Both the position numbers and the translations under genes were made by a program. 64,000 nt of DNA, taken from the NCBI GenBank assembly GCA_000200715.1, contig DP000238.1, positions 680,154-744,153 on the forward strand, in the 5' to 3' direction. Below are positions 31,665-40,447 of this stretch, piece after piece. The DNA comes from Cenarchaeum symbiosum A. Lineage in GTDB: Archaea > Thermoproteota > Nitrososphaeria > Nitrososphaerales > Nitrosopumilaceae. The notes under the pieces are model-generated. The model ran no database searches, was not told the DNA's origin, and saw only the letters and a program-made list of their open reading frames with translations. Position 1 is the first letter of the stretch. Every line of letters begins with the position of its first letter.

Positions 31665-31937
31665 ATGTTGAATCAACTTAAGCGTATTTTGTGTGTCATC
31701 ATAGGGGTGGACGAGATAAAACTGATCTACTGCAAACTCAAGGGTCATGTATCAGACGCGGCCGAGGCACGCGCACAGTTTGAGAATGCCAGAAAAACGG
31801 TCAAATACTGCGCCACGTGCGGGGGTGCCTCGGAAAAGATCAAATATTGCACCACGTGCAGACGATGCAACTATCCATTATGGGTGACTGTGAATACTGA
31901 GAATCCACATAACTACGTGGTATCGGAAATACCCTAG
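31665..31937 (+). CDS. Small zinc-ribbon-like protein, 90 aa
   Basis: MLNQLKRILCVIIGVDEIKL; four CxxC-type cysteine pairs or near pairs in 'YCATCGGASEKIKYCTTCRRCNYP' (about residues 48-71) suggest one or two zinc sites. Good GGAGG eight to twelve bases upstream. Base composition is lower in GC than the island before it. Function unknown; nucleic-acid binding is the default guess. Confidence 0.6.
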   Translation: MLNQLKRILCVIIGVDEIKLIYCKLKGHVSDAAEARAQFENARKTVKYCATCGGASEKIKYCTTCRRCNYPLWVTVNTENPHNYVVSEIP

Positions 31938-31975
31938 ATGTCACTGAATAGTCCGGAGGATGTCCGCGGACGCTT

Positions 31976-32140
31976 CTACGGCAAGGCAGTACATTTTCTT
32001 TTTGCCATAGTTCTGTCTTCAAGTTTCATGGCAGGCCCAGGCATTTTAATTCCCTTTCCAAGCATATTGTAGATTGCAGCTTCAATTGATGTACTGGCCC
32101 TGTCTCTGTCATATGTCGTAATAATGGTAGGATGGGCTGG
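31976..32140 (-). pseudogene. Probable TnpB (IS200/IS605 OrfB) C-terminal relic
   Basis: The minus-strand translation includes 'TYDRDRASTSIEAAIYNMLGKG', which resembles the last RuvC motif of TnpB (DRDxNAAxNI), followed by a plausible C-terminal tail and a stop. No upstream domain and no zinc finger remain. Weak but specific match; this is a recognition, not a search result. Confidence 0.4.
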
Positions 32141-32253
32141 CTATGCGCGATCGATGAGTGTGATGCAATAGGGACAACACGGCAGGTGCAGTGCGGTTTT
32201 TGCTGGATCTTGTGATAATTTTTGAATATTATTATTTGCTGCAAATATCGCTC

Positions 32254-32601
32254 ATGTTAAAAGAGTTTGAGCATCAATTTCCCCTGATTATCACGATAAT
32301 CTTTGCCACGTACTTTATATGGGATCTGTTAAAACATATTGAATATCCGGATGAAGGGGATCGCCGTAATACCAAAAAACGCTCTGTGATTACTTTAAGA
32401 TGGCTTTTGCTTGCTGTGGTGTTAACATTGGCTTATTGGTCGTACGGCATAGTTCAACCGCCTATGTCCGACATGATTGACAGGGAGCAATGGACCTTGA
32501 CTTTTATCTTCCTAGTATTTGCATTGGTAGTAGGTTATAGGGCGGTCAAATGGCGCGTGGATGAACGGAGTCCATCCTATGATAAAAACCGGCACGAATA
32601 A
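32254..32601 (+). CDS. Small membrane protein, 115 aa
   Basis: Start at ATG (MLKEFEHQFPLIITIIFATYF), with an AT-rich TATA-like element about 25-30 bases upstream, fitting a leaderless message; a GTG at 32191 would add 21 residues. Three hydrophobic segments are seen (about residues 9-24, 48-68 and 82-99). Low GC compared with neighbours suggests transfer. Not recognised. Confidence 0.6.
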   Translation: MLKEFEHQFPLIITIIFATYFIWDLLKHIEYPDEGDRRNTKKRSVITLRWLLLAVVLTLAYWSYGIVQPPMSDMIDREQWTLTFIFLVFALVVGYRAVKWRVDERSPSYDKNRHE

Positions 32602-32857
32602 TCCCGGGCGCCATCTAGTATCTGTGTCATGCCGCCTCTTGCGCTGGCAGATGGTGCGTTTTTCGATGCTGTCCCTGCGGCATTTGTGGCCGCCATGTAT
32701 GGTGCGGTCCCCTCGCTGGCGGGCCACCGCCTAGGCCGTTCCGGATGGGGGTCCAGCGTGCAGGGCGGTCCGCGACGGGAACCGTGGCTCCATATCACAC
32801 GACTGGGCGCCTGCCGGATAACTTTGGCCCTGCGGGGCTATTAAGATCCGTGCCGCC
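32602..32857. other. Intergenic, no gene seen
   Basis: Short open frames on both strands lack support. CTATTAAG at about 32838 may serve the next gene. Confidence 0.4.
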
Positions 32858-33208
32858 TTGTATCTTGTGAAGCTGCAGATATCCGACCAGGGGCACCCAC
32901 ACAAGGCCTACACCAAGGTTTCACTGGCCCTGCCCAAGGGGATGGTCGAGGGGCTGGGCATGGAGGGCGGCTCAAAGGTGTACATGAGGCGCGTCCCCGG
33001 GGGCCTGGCAGTATCCAGAGTGCGCATGAACGCCGACGACATCCCCGTCTGCCTTACCGTCAGGAAGACTGCAAAGAGGGGCGTCCTGTACACGGGGTAT
33101 GCCGTGGTCATACCCGCCAGGCTTGCCGCAGGGCTTGCACTGCGCGCCGGCCTCGAGGCAAGGATGGCCCTATCACACGGCGGCATCCTGGCAAGGCTCC
33201 CCGGATAG
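32858..33208 (+). CDS. AbrB/SpoVT-like protein with two swapped-hairpin domains, 116 aa
   Basis: Two half-repeats have the pattern of AbrB-type DNA-binding domains: 'VSLALPKGMVEGLGMEGGSKVYMRRVPGGLAVSR' (about residues 22-55) and 'YAVVIPARLAAGLALRAGLEARMALSHGGILARL' (about 81-114). Likely a transcription regulator or antitoxin-type protein. No toxin gene is visible beside it. TTG start assumed; GTG nine bases on is an alternative. Confidence 0.6.
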   Translation: MYLVKLQISDQGHPHKAYTKVSLALPKGMVEGLGMEGGSKVYMRRVPGGLAVSRVRMNADDIPVCLTVRKTAKRGVLYTGYAVVIPARLAAGLALRAGLEARMALSHGGILARLPG

Positions 33209-33241
33209 CATCCAATCCCGCCGTGCACGATGCGCCCGGCA

Positions 33242-34291
33242 CTAGCCGACTGTACCGCATGCAGCCTCTTGCAGGTCTAGGCTGCCAAGGTATTCGACGA
33301 GCGGGCCCCTCCTTGCGGGGTCGAGCAGCATTCCCGCGTACCTTATCGCCTTTGCCGGGTGCCGCACACGGGTCATTATGACGGCCCCTTCCATGTCATG
33401 ATAGTACATTTTTGGCTGCATATCCAGGCCTAGATGTGATGATACATGCCGCGGCATCCCGTATACGGGCTCGCCGTGGTCGCCGTCCAGTATGATGGCG
33501 CCGCCTTCGGCCTCCCTGAGCTCCCGCACCGTCCCGTTTTTTTCCATTACGTACCTTTTTCCGCAGGGGCAGTCGTGCCTTGCCACCCCGGGGACGCGGC
33601 CGCCCTCATCACCCGGATCAGGCGGGCCCGCCCGGGGCTCTGAGTCGTCGCGCGCCCCGCCGCGCCCGGCATGCATCCTGATTATCTTTTTTAGCGCCAT
33701 CCTGTCCGGGGGGAAGCCGCCCCCGGGGCCCGCGTACCTTACCACCGTGTCTAGCGCGGCCTCTTGTTCTGTGCCCTCCAGCCGGGCGAGCGCCGGCAGT
33801 ATGTGGTATGTGGACGGGACCTCGCCGTGCTTTTTGGCCATTTCTTCGACGTACGAGGAGAGCCTGTCCAGTGCGCCCTTTGTGATGCGCAGCCCGGCCA
33901 TCTTTGCATATGCTGCTGGAAATGCGCGCAGGCTGCCGCCGGAGACAAGTGCGCCTGCCGCATATTCTAGCATCCTTGCCGGGTTTACTATCTCGGCCCT
34001 TGCATGCGACAAGTGGGCGCCCAAAAGATCCTCTGTATCGGTTATGATGCAGGGCACTTTGTCTGACGAGTTCCTCCTGTGGGCCTCCAGCACGTCGAGC
34101 CCGCCCACTGGATAGTACATTCCATCCTTGCAGCCTACCGCCACCAGGCGGCTGCACGTCCCGTCTTTTATCTCGGAGAGGATCCTCGATATGCGGGGCC
34201 CCTGCTGGATTAGCGCCGTGTACGGGGGCTCCTGCAGCTCCGATACCTTGAGCATCTCAACCCTGGGGACCGGCCCACCTGCTTCTTTCAT
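33242..34291 (-). CDS. ParB-like domain protein with zinc-binding segment, 349 aa
   Basis: The N-terminal region 'VEMLKVSELQEPPYTALIQQGPRISRILSEIKDG...YYPVGGLDVLEAHRRNSSDKVPCII' has the ParB/sulfiredoxin-like fold pattern, including a degenerate GxRR-type 'EAHRRN'. A helical middle (about 95-200) follows, then a charged linker, then a C-terminal part with 'CPCGKRYVMEKNG'. May bind DNA or nucleotide. Start chosen because a TATA box (CATATATTACC, about 34308-34318 on this strand) lies about 25 bases upstream, which suits a leaderless message. Confidence 0.6.
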   Translation of the reverse strand: MKEAGGPVPRVEMLKVSELQEPPYTALIQQGPRISRILSEIKDGTCSRLVAVGCKDGMYYPVGGLDVLEAHRRNSSDKVPCIITDTEDLLGAHLSHARAEIVNPARMLEYAAGALVSGGSLRAFPAAYAKMAGLRITKGALDRLSSYVEEMAKKHGEVPSTYHILPALARLEGTEQEAALDTVVRYAGPGGGFPPDRMALKKIIRMHAGRGGARDDSEPRAGPPDPGDEGGRVPGVARHDCPCGKRYVMEKNGTVRELREAEGGAIILDGDHGEPVYGMPRHVSSHLGLDMQPKMYYHDMEGAVIMTRVRHPAKAIRYAGMLLDPARRGPLVEYLGSLDLQEAACGTVG

Positions 34292-34307
34292 GTATGACGG
34301 TCTTTTA

Positions 34308-34318
34308 CGGTAATATAT
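34308..34318 (-). promoter_or_regulatory. TATA box of the ParB-like gene
   Basis: CATATATTACC on the minus strand, correctly spaced for a leaderless start at 34291. Confidence 0.55.
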
Positions 34319-34375
34319 GACCTTGACTGTCCAGAACGGCAAGGCCGGCGGAAAATCCGCACATAAAGAGGCTGT

Positions 34376-34741
34376 TTACCCGGAGGGGGCCCCGCGGGCG
34401 GGCCCCCGCCTGACCCTGTGCCTGCAGCAGGGGCACCTCGAGCCGTTCCACTCGAGCCACTCCCTGCAGTGTATGCAGTGGACGGCCCCGCGGGCATAGT
34501 TTCTCCTCCATGACGCATACTCTGCGCACGCCCCCCTGCAGCGCGGGCCCGGCTGGCGCGCGTTGGTCCAGGTGCGCCGCCGCGGCCGGTTGTTTCTGCA
34601 CCGGGCAGAGCACCATTTCTGCCCCCCGGTGCGGGGCTCGAACTTTTCGCCGCACAGGCGGCACCTTGCTGTCTCGTCGCTCTCCCCGTACATGGCGCGC
34701 AGGTATACCGCCCCGCTCCCCGGGGGCGCCGCGCGGATCAT
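34376..34741 (-). CDS. Zinc-finger protein, 121 aa
   Basis: Cysteine clusters: CRLCGEKF, then WCSARCRNN (about residues 24-45), and later CIHC and CPCC (about 87-106), giving two likely zinc sites in a very basic protein. The start overlaps the upstream gene's stop as ATGA. Possibly nucleic-acid binding; no named family. Confidence 0.55.
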   Translation of the reverse strand: MIRAAPPGSGAVYLRAMYGESDETARCRLCGEKFEPRTGGQKWCSARCRNNRPRRRTWTNARQPGPRCRGACAEYASWRRNYARGAVHCIHCREWLEWNGSRCPCCRHRVRRGPARGAPSG

Positions 34742-34998
34742 CTCTTCTCCCCGGGGTGCAGCCACCGCACGGAGCACCTCCCCTGGTCTGTGTGGGGGCG
34801 GGGCACCCCTGTCGTGAACTTTCCGCGCGGCCACATGATAAACGAGCTCTCCCGTATATTCAGCCCGACTTTTCGGCACAGGGGGCACGCAGCCTCGATT
34901 ATCCCCTTTTGCATCCTGTCTGTGACCACAGAATGCAGGGCCCCGCATGATCTGCACTCTGCCTCGTACCGGGGCATCCACCCGTACCCGCTGGTCAT
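34738..34998 (-). CDS. Zinc-ribbon-like protein, 86 aa
   Basis: MTSGYGWMPRYEAECRSCGALHSVVT with CxxC, then CPLCRK, a standard zinc-ribbon spacing. A hydrophobic 'ESSFIMWPRGKF' follows. Upstream in-frame sequence is noncoding-like, so I start at MTSGYG. Operon of two with the next gene. Confidence 0.5.
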   Translation of the reverse strand: MTSGYGWMPRYEAECRSCGALHSVVTDRMQKGIIEAACPLCRKVGLNIRESSFIMWPRGKFTTGVPRPHTDQGRCSVRWLHPGEKR

Positions 34999-35293
34999 GC
35001 GCAAGGCCCCCCGGCATATCGATTGCTTGTTGGGCCGCGGCCCTTGGCTGGACAGGCCGCCCGCGCCGCGCCAGATGCGGCGGCGTCCTGCCTTTTCGCG
35101 CCCTGTCTGAGATGCTCCATGGATGAGTTCCATGGGCGCGTGCATTGCAGCGTAGAAGATCTGATATTTTTTGCCTGTATGATGGCCGCACGGTGGCGCC
35201 GGCCTGTGTCTGTACTATGTGCAGTCAGGACTGTCCCTCCCCTGTGGACGGGGAGGGTGCTGCATGCGCGGCAGAGCCGGCACGTGGAGCTGA
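34999..35293. other. Intergenic, no gene seen
   Basis: GC-rich. Only improbable frames. Confidence 0.4.
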
Positions 35294-35482
35294 TGCATGC
35301 GGCGCCGCGTGCATGATAGAATATGCATGCGGCTCGACTGCGTGACTGCATGCACGGCAGAATGCACACACTGCGCTGATAAATGCGGCGCTGCGTGCAC
35401 GACAAAACGTGCATGCGACGATGCGTTCACAACAAAATGTACTTGCTGCGCGAATGCATGCGGTGATGCGTGCACGATATAA
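35294..35482 (+). repeat. Degenerate ATGCATGCGG/GTGCACG repeats
   Basis: Units of about 30 bases of the type ATGCGGCGCTGCGTGCACGA recur near 35296, 35380, 35408 and 35453, mixed with GCATGC palindromes. The plus-strand translation is Cys/Ala/Thr-rich. Probably decayed repeat DNA rather than a gene. Confidence 0.5.
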
Positions 35483-35794
35483 CCCGCGCGCGGCATGCCG
35501 CTTGTTGGAATGTTACTTCCTCCCATGTTTGACCGGAGTATCAATGAATAGAACGGAATATATAACTATCGAAGGGAACTACTCCAGCCTAGACGGCTAG
35601 GGACGGGGATGTATGAGCCCATGTTTGACCGATGTGTGTTTTTCTCCCCGTCCCATTACACTATCTCTATGTACCGTAATCTACTAATTATATTTAAAGA
35701 TCGATCCCGATCTCGGCTGATCGCTAGGTTCCGCACGGGCGGAGCGATCACTGATCACTGCGATCTAATGTGATATAAACGCGGGTTCGGGCGG
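35483..35794. other. Intergenic, promoter of the decayed secreted-protein gene
   Basis: CCCATGTTTGACCG occurs at about 35523 and again at about 35620. A GATC-rich stretch (35700-35765) precedes TGATATAAAC at 35771, the TATA box of the following pseudogene. Confidence 0.4.
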
Positions 35795-36364
35795 ATGGCT
35801 CGCGGGGATGGGATGCGGGGATCGCAGGGTTTGCGGCCCTGCTTGCGCCGTCCATGATCCCGTCAGAATCAGGCGATCGCGGAATTGTACTTTGTGGCAT
35901 GGCATAGCTGGCCCACGCGGGCGCCGGCGGGGGCGTTTTGCCGTCATAGGTCCGCAAGCAGCTGCTGGACAGCGGGGAGAGCCTGCTTATCTTGTCTGTT
36001 CAACTTGGCGGGCGCGCGGACCACCTGGTTGATACTATATGCATAACTGATTTTGACGGCGGCGTGCCAGAAGACGTGTAACGGTGGGATGCGACGCAGA
36101 TTTTTTTGGACCCGGGCCCTGCATACAGGATGATACACCGGACTATGTGGCAGGAACGGGGTTCGTTCCAATCGGCCCCCTCGAGTTTGTCGGGGGGACC
36201 AACCTGATGTCGGGCGCGACGATAAATTCCATAGCGGTCTGCCATGACGGCCGCAACATCCGCCACTGCAACCCTGCCCGGGATATCAAATTCAGTCACC
36301 GATGTGCCGGACACCGTTGTGGATGATGGAGACGTCATATCTATAGAGTGCACGTTTGACGTAT
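35795..36364 (+). pseudogene. Decayed paralogue of the secreted protein at 37287
   Basis: Matching blocks lie in different frames: 'GIAGFAALLAPSMIPSESG' near the start, 'DTICIT' mid-gene, then 'GFVPIGPLEFVGGTNLMSGATINSIAVCHDG' and 'DTVVDDGDVISIECTFDV' at the end. Stops and frame changes separate them. Its TATA box and start survive. Confidence 0.8.
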
Positions 36365-36686
36365 AGTCACCCGATACCTAGATTGCATGCATGTTTTCTC
36401 TTGGCGGCGCCTGCCGCGGGCCCGCGCCATATAGCGGCCCTTGGACTGCAGAGTGGTGGCCAGGACATGACCGCGTGGCTCCATGGTGCGGGGCGGCTTG
36501 AGGATTTTGCATTCATGTCCAGCAGGGCACCCCGTCCATGCTACCCTGTGCCTTTTCTGCTGTTATGTGCGCTAGCCGGACTCTGCTGCCGGAACCATCT
36601 GCCAGGGCCGGCCATGGTTTTGCATAAAGGCCCCGGCACATGACAGCCGCACCCCGGGGCTCTGCCGCGCCCTGCGGGGTCACGCA
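36365..36686. other. Intergenic, no gene seen
   Basis: No supported frame; GC-rich. Confidence 0.4.
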
Positions 36687-36842
36687 TTATGATACGGAAA
36701 CTACCAGATGCCCCGTTTCGCACTTTTTGCACCCGTACCCAGTTTTCCTGCCGCATTCTCCACAGCTGATGCATCGTAGATCTTGCCTGCATGCTATTTG
36801 CTGCTGCAGGCGGTACACCTGCTGCATCTCTACCGTCTGCAT
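36687..36842 (-). CDS. Very small zinc-ribbon protein, 51 aa
   Basis: MQTVEMQQVYRLQQQIACRQ... then CISCGECGRKTGYGCKKC and 'ETGHLVVSVS'. The Gln-rich helical start plus CxxCxxC...CxxC looks like a genuine short metal-binding protein, unlike its surroundings. A start five codons further in is possible. Too small for most gene callers. Confidence 0.45.
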   Translation of the reverse strand: MQTVEMQQVYRLQQQIACRQDLRCISCGECGRKTGYGCKKCETGHLVVSVS

Positions 36843-37256
36843 TCTACGCCGCCCTGCGGCGGGGCCCCATCATGCAGCCTGCATGACATATGGGCCCCGG
36901 AGGGCATAACATGCGGGGGCCAGCGGGCGGCACCGGGCCCTGTTTTAGGAGTCGGGCCTAGGGATGCGGCCCGTCATCTCCTGGGCTGCCTCATCAGACT
37001 TTGGCCGGCGCCGCAGCGGGGGGCACACCGCGGCCGGGGAGCCGCCAGCATGTTCTCGCATCCCTTGTCTTTTCCCGGCCATGGGAGGTGGCCGGCTCTG
37101 CTGGCAACCGCAGATCCCATACCGCGCCCTTCCATGCCGCGCCATCTGCCACACGGGAATGTTCCGGGCGCGGCGTCCAAGACCGTGGGAACAGGTGCGA
37201 TCTGAACTATCCTGTCCCGGCCTCAAGCTGGACTTAACCACGCCCAAATAGAATAT
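36843..37256. other. Intergenic, no gene seen
   Basis: Open frames on both strands have poor composition. Nothing recognised. Confidence 0.4.
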
Positions 37257-37266
37257 TTTATAAAGC
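37257..37266 (+). promoter_or_regulatory. TATA box of the secreted-protein gene
   Basis: TTTTATAAAG about 25 bases before the ATG at 37287, implying a leaderless message. Confidence 0.6.
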
Positions 37267-37286
37267 CTATCTCAAGGGGCTTGGCT

Positions 37287-37919
37287 ATGGCGATAAGAAG
37301 CGGCATATACGGAGCAGGGATCGCAGGATTTGCGGCCCTCTTTGCGCTGGCCATGATCCCCGCAGAATCAGGCAACAACGGCTTTGCAATGTACGGCATG
37401 GCGGAGCTGGTCCATACTAATGCCGCCGGGGATATCCTGTCTTCACAGTCGGTCCACAATCAGATCCCCGATGTGGGAGAGGACTTTTTGATCACGTCTA
37501 TATTTAACACCGCTATTGCGGACCCGGACGTGACAATAGATACGATATGCATCACTGGTTTAAACGATAATGTGATAAATGAAGACTTTTCCAGCTATTC
37601 TGCCCCCAATGACTATCGTGCACCGGGCATAACCGCCAGCGAAAACACCCCGTGTCTTAGATATGATGCTCCTACCTATACAGCCGGTGATGGAATTCTA
37701 ACAGTCGGCCCGCTTGAATATGTCGGGGACACCAACCTGGCAGCTGGTCAGTCGATAAACTCGATAATAGTCTGCCATGAGGGCAATAACAACCTCGCTC
37801 ACTGTAACGCCGGACCGGATCGCATATTTGCAATTACCGATGTCACCAACACCGTGGTAAATGATGGTGATGTCGTCTCTATAACGTACACGTTCAACGT
37901 GGTATCCGACGACGCCTAG
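37287..37919 (+). CDS. Secreted beta-rich protein, thaumarchaeal paralogous family, 210 aa
   Basis: Signal peptide MAIRSGIYGAGIAGFAALFALAMIPAESG, then 'FAMYGMAELVHTNAAGDILSSQSVHNQIPDVGEDFLITSIF', 'DTICIT', and 'INSIIVCHEGNNNLAHCN' with paired cysteines. The same plan (YGMAEIV...QTVHN...DTICLSS...LVCIATGD) is seen in the protein at 57109. Cell-surface or exported role likely; function unknown. The upstream pseudogene shows past duplication. Confidence 0.75.
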   Translation: MAIRSGIYGAGIAGFAALFALAMIPAESGNNGFAMYGMAELVHTNAAGDILSSQSVHNQIPDVGEDFLITSIFNTAIADPDVTIDTICITGLNDNVINEDFSSYSAPNDYRAPGITASENTPCLRYDAPTYTAGDGILTVGPLEYVGDTNLAAGQSINSIIVCHEGNNNLAHCNAGPDRIFAITDVTNTVVNDGDVVSITYTFNVVSDDA

Positions 37920-38656
37920 TCCTGTGTTCTGAGGACATCTGTGAATTTTGTAACTTTTATCGCTGAGAGTTGCGGCTCCAAAGTCATGACCGGTGCAGAT
38001 GTGCTCCCTAGCTGATCCCTGGCATTCTGGGCACTTGCGGAGGCTCCTGTCCCGGGGTTAACATTGACGGCATTCTCCGGCAATATTGGCTTGTGTCGGA
38101 CGGAGGCCTGTGCCCTGCCTGACAAAACGCGCAAAGGATGCAGGTACGTCTTCTCATACCGGAGAAACTGCAGTAAAGTCTGACCCGTGTATCTATTCAA
38201 CCGTGCCAACGCCTGACTCGTCGCGGATGCATGTTCGGCCGGTACCGTGAGGCATACCCGCGGGACAATCCGCGACGTTAAACGCCCAAAAAACATCGCC
38301 CTGTTTACAAAAGCAGCATGCGCATGGGAAAATTGGCACGTTCTCCGACCGTGATGCGGTGCGCACAAAGCGATGAGGCCACCGATGCGTTGAAAATAAA
38401 AGAGCGATACTGCCGCCATGGGAAAGGCCCTTCCCATGGACGCCGGTGTGCCCCGACAGCCGGTACGCGGCCCGGTAATCCCGTCAGAATACCCTGACCT
38501 GTTCTGTCCTTGTATGGGGCCGCTCCGGCTGGCTCTGCATCATTGCCATCTATCCGCAGGACGGGCGCCACCGGACAGAATTTGGAGATCCCGGAACGGG
38601 CGCATGCCGCTTCCGGCGCCCACAACGTTGATTAACCAAGGCATATGATTCCCCGC
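37920..38656. other. Intergenic, no supported gene
   Basis: A 173-codon frame on the minus strand (37916-38437) is open and moderately protein-like at its C-terminal end, but it has no start signal and overlaps the previous gene's stop. I do not call it. Confidence 0.35.
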
Positions 38657-38956
38657 ATGGCAGATATCGACGCACAAAAGGACGTATACCTGTTCTTGCA
38701 CGGCAAGATGGACCTCAAACAAAAGGCCACTGACGCCCTGGTGGCAAAGGGCTTTGCGGCAGCAAAGATAGTAATGGCCGCGCCTGACAAGGTGGGAGCA
38801 GTGGGCGACTATATGGCGATGCTCTGGATGCCCCCAAACCCGGACCAGATCAAGGTGCAGTGCATAACCGGCGTAACACCAGTAGAACCAGAAGGCATGA
38901 TTGGCCTGTGGAAGGGCGTCACAAAGGACGACCTCTTTACAATACCGCTCGGATAA
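38657..38956 (+). CDS. Conserved-looking small protein, 99 aa
   Basis: MADIDAQKDVYLFLHGKMDLKQKATDALVAKGFAAAKIVMAAPDKVGAVGDYMAMLWMPPNPDQ...; well-balanced soluble alpha/beta composition. The first MADIDA start is preferred over an ATG four codons earlier. Not recognised. Its stop lies three bases from the end of the convergent gene. Confidence 0.7.
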   Translation: MADIDAQKDVYLFLHGKMDLKQKATDALVAKGFAAAKIVMAAPDKVGAVGDYMAMLWMPPNPDQIKVQCITGVTPVEPEGMIGLWKGVTKDDLFTIPLG

Positions 38957-38959
38957 AAC

Positions 38960-39334
38960 TCAGGCCTTTGAGACCATTCGCTTGACTGCGTTTACAAGCT
39001 CGACCTTCTTTTTTATGCTCATCTCAGGCTCTACCGTGGTGAATACAATGTACTTTTTTGTGTACACGACCAGCTGGGAGACGCGCTCCCTCTCTACATG
39101 CACATACCTGACCTTTCCCAAGGTCCTGTCAAAGCCCGTGCGCATCTTCCTCCTCTCGGCCACCTGCCTGCAAAAATGCTCCTCTTCCTTCTGTGATTCC
39201 AGGGACGACTTGCCCTTTTTCATTATCCCCTCGACTATATTCCCCCTGAGGTCTATAATCGCTACAAAGCGCATCTTGGGGCTGTACGATATTATCTTTT
39301 CACATGCAGAGACCAGCACGGACTTGACAGCCAT
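38960..39334 (-). CDS. DUF6659-like protein, 124 aa
   Basis: The 'CEKIISYSPKMRFVAIIDLRGNIVEGIMKKG' opening and 'FDRTLGKVRYVHVERERVSQLVVYTKKYIVFTTVEPEM' resemble the thaumarchaeal DUF6659 family, which has a roadblock/profilin-like pattern. Role unknown, perhaps signalling or gene regulation. The family call is from memory. Confidence 0.65.
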   Translation of the reverse strand: MAVKSVLVSACEKIISYSPKMRFVAIIDLRGNIVEGIMKKGKSSLESQKEEEHFCRQVAERRKMRTGFDRTLGKVRYVHVERERVSQLVVYTKKYIVFTTVEPEMSIKKKVELVNAVKRMVSKA

Positions 39335-39380
39335 CCCTATCCCGGGTATAATACCGTGATATTAACCCTAGCCCGGGGGC

Positions 39381-39685
39381 CTACTTGATGCTGCGCCACA
39401 TCTCTGCAAATATGCCTGATAGAAACCCCCTGTATTCCTCGTCAGCAAAGTCAATCCTCTCCACCCTGCCTGTTTCAACGGCCGACCTGATTGTATCCAG
39501 GTGGTAGCAGCCCTTCCTCCCTGACGACCTGCCAAAATAGTAGGCAGGGCACGAGCAGAAGCCCGCCCCGGGGTCCGCCCAGTACTCGCTTTTCCTGCCG
39601 ACCACCGTCCAGACTCCCTTGAGCTCGGCCCGAACACGTGCCTCTTTACCCTGCTTGACGAGACCGCCTCCTCTATCCGGCCCAC
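39381..39685 (-). CDS. SWIM zinc-finger protein, broken by a frameshift
   Basis: The first part, from GTG, reads (V)GRIEEAVSSSRVKRHVFGPSSRE in one frame. The rest, 'WTVVGRKSEYWADPGAGFCSCPAYYFGRSSGRKGCYHL', is in another. The junction is near 39605-39615. CxC...CxH is the SWIM signature, and both parts together match the usual start and length (about 100 residues) of archaeal SWIM proteins, which bind DNA or proteins. Confidence 0.65.
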
Positions 39686-39718
39686 AAGGGTTTAATCCGC
39701 CGGCGCGGTATATCTCTA

Positions 39719-40447
39719 GTGGCGCAGGCGAGGATGGTCCCATCCGAGCCCGCCATGCTGCTCGAGGGGGAGAAAAAGCACTTGGTGATATCGGACCTGC
39801 ACCTAGGCATCGAGGGAACAATGGGCATGCACCTTGGGCGAAATCCCGCGGATCCCGCAATCTACCGCGTCTCAAAGATGCTCGACATTACAGGCGCGGA
39901 TTCTCTTGTATTACTGGGGGATGTAAAGTCCGGCACATCGAGGATAACCTCCGCCGAGTGGGATTCTGTGCCGGGGTTTCTAGAGAAGATGGCGGACAAG
40001 GTGGATGTGACTCTTGTCCCCGGGAACCACGACGGGGGCATATCATACATGATACCGGACTGTGTATCCGTCTCGGGGCAGTCGGGGATGATAATAGAGG
40101 GCGCATTGCTCACGCACGGCCACGCCCTGCCGCCGGAGAGCTTTGGCCATGTCGACAGGCTGGTCATGGGGCATGTGCATCCGGTATTCCGCAAGGAGGG
40201 CTCCGTCCTGCGTGGAAATAGGGTCTGGGTGCACATGACTATACAGCGGGGCTGCATATTCCCGTCGAGGGGCGGCACCTTGGGGATAACCGTAATGCCC
40301 TCGTTTGGCTCTGTGCCCGGGACCGGGCGCCGGAAGAGCACCAGAAAGTCGCCGATACTGGCAAGGGCCGACCCTTTGACTGCAAGGATCGTGACCCTTG
40401 ACGGCTCGATAATAGGAGACGAGTCGATGCTCGATGATGTGCTCTAG
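39719..40447 (+). CDS. Metallophosphoesterase, 242 aa
   Basis: All calcineurin-type motifs are in order: DLHLG (D and H, about residue 26), GDVK (about 67), GNHDG (about 101), GHAL (about 134) and GHVHP (about 149). Resembles the small archaeal ICC-like phosphoesterases often tied to DNA repair; substrate unknown. GTG start assumed; the divergent SWIM gene begins 33 bases away. The stop overlaps the stop of carB by four bases. Confidence 0.85.
   Translation: MAQARMVPSEPAMLLEGEKKHLVISDLHLGIEGTMGMHLGRNPADPAIYRVSKMLDITGADSLVLLGDVKSGTSRITSAEWDSVPGFLEKMADKVDVTLVPGNHDGGISYMIPDCVSVSGQSGMIIEGALLTHGHALPPESFGHVDRLVMGHVHPVFRKEGSVLRGNRVWVHMTIQRGCIFPSRGGTLGITVMPSFGSVPGTGRRKSTRKSPILARADPLTARIVTLDGSIIGDESMLDDVL

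Noticed and set aside
37916-38437. 173-codon gene on the minus strand
   Set aside because: No initiation signal, Arg/Ala/Leu-rich composition typical of open noncoding frames in GC-rich DNA, and no recognisable motif.
39400-39450. Hammerhead core (CTGACGAGG) on the minus strand
   Set aside because: No GAAA follows at the required distance. The bases encode the conserved end of the SWIM protein.
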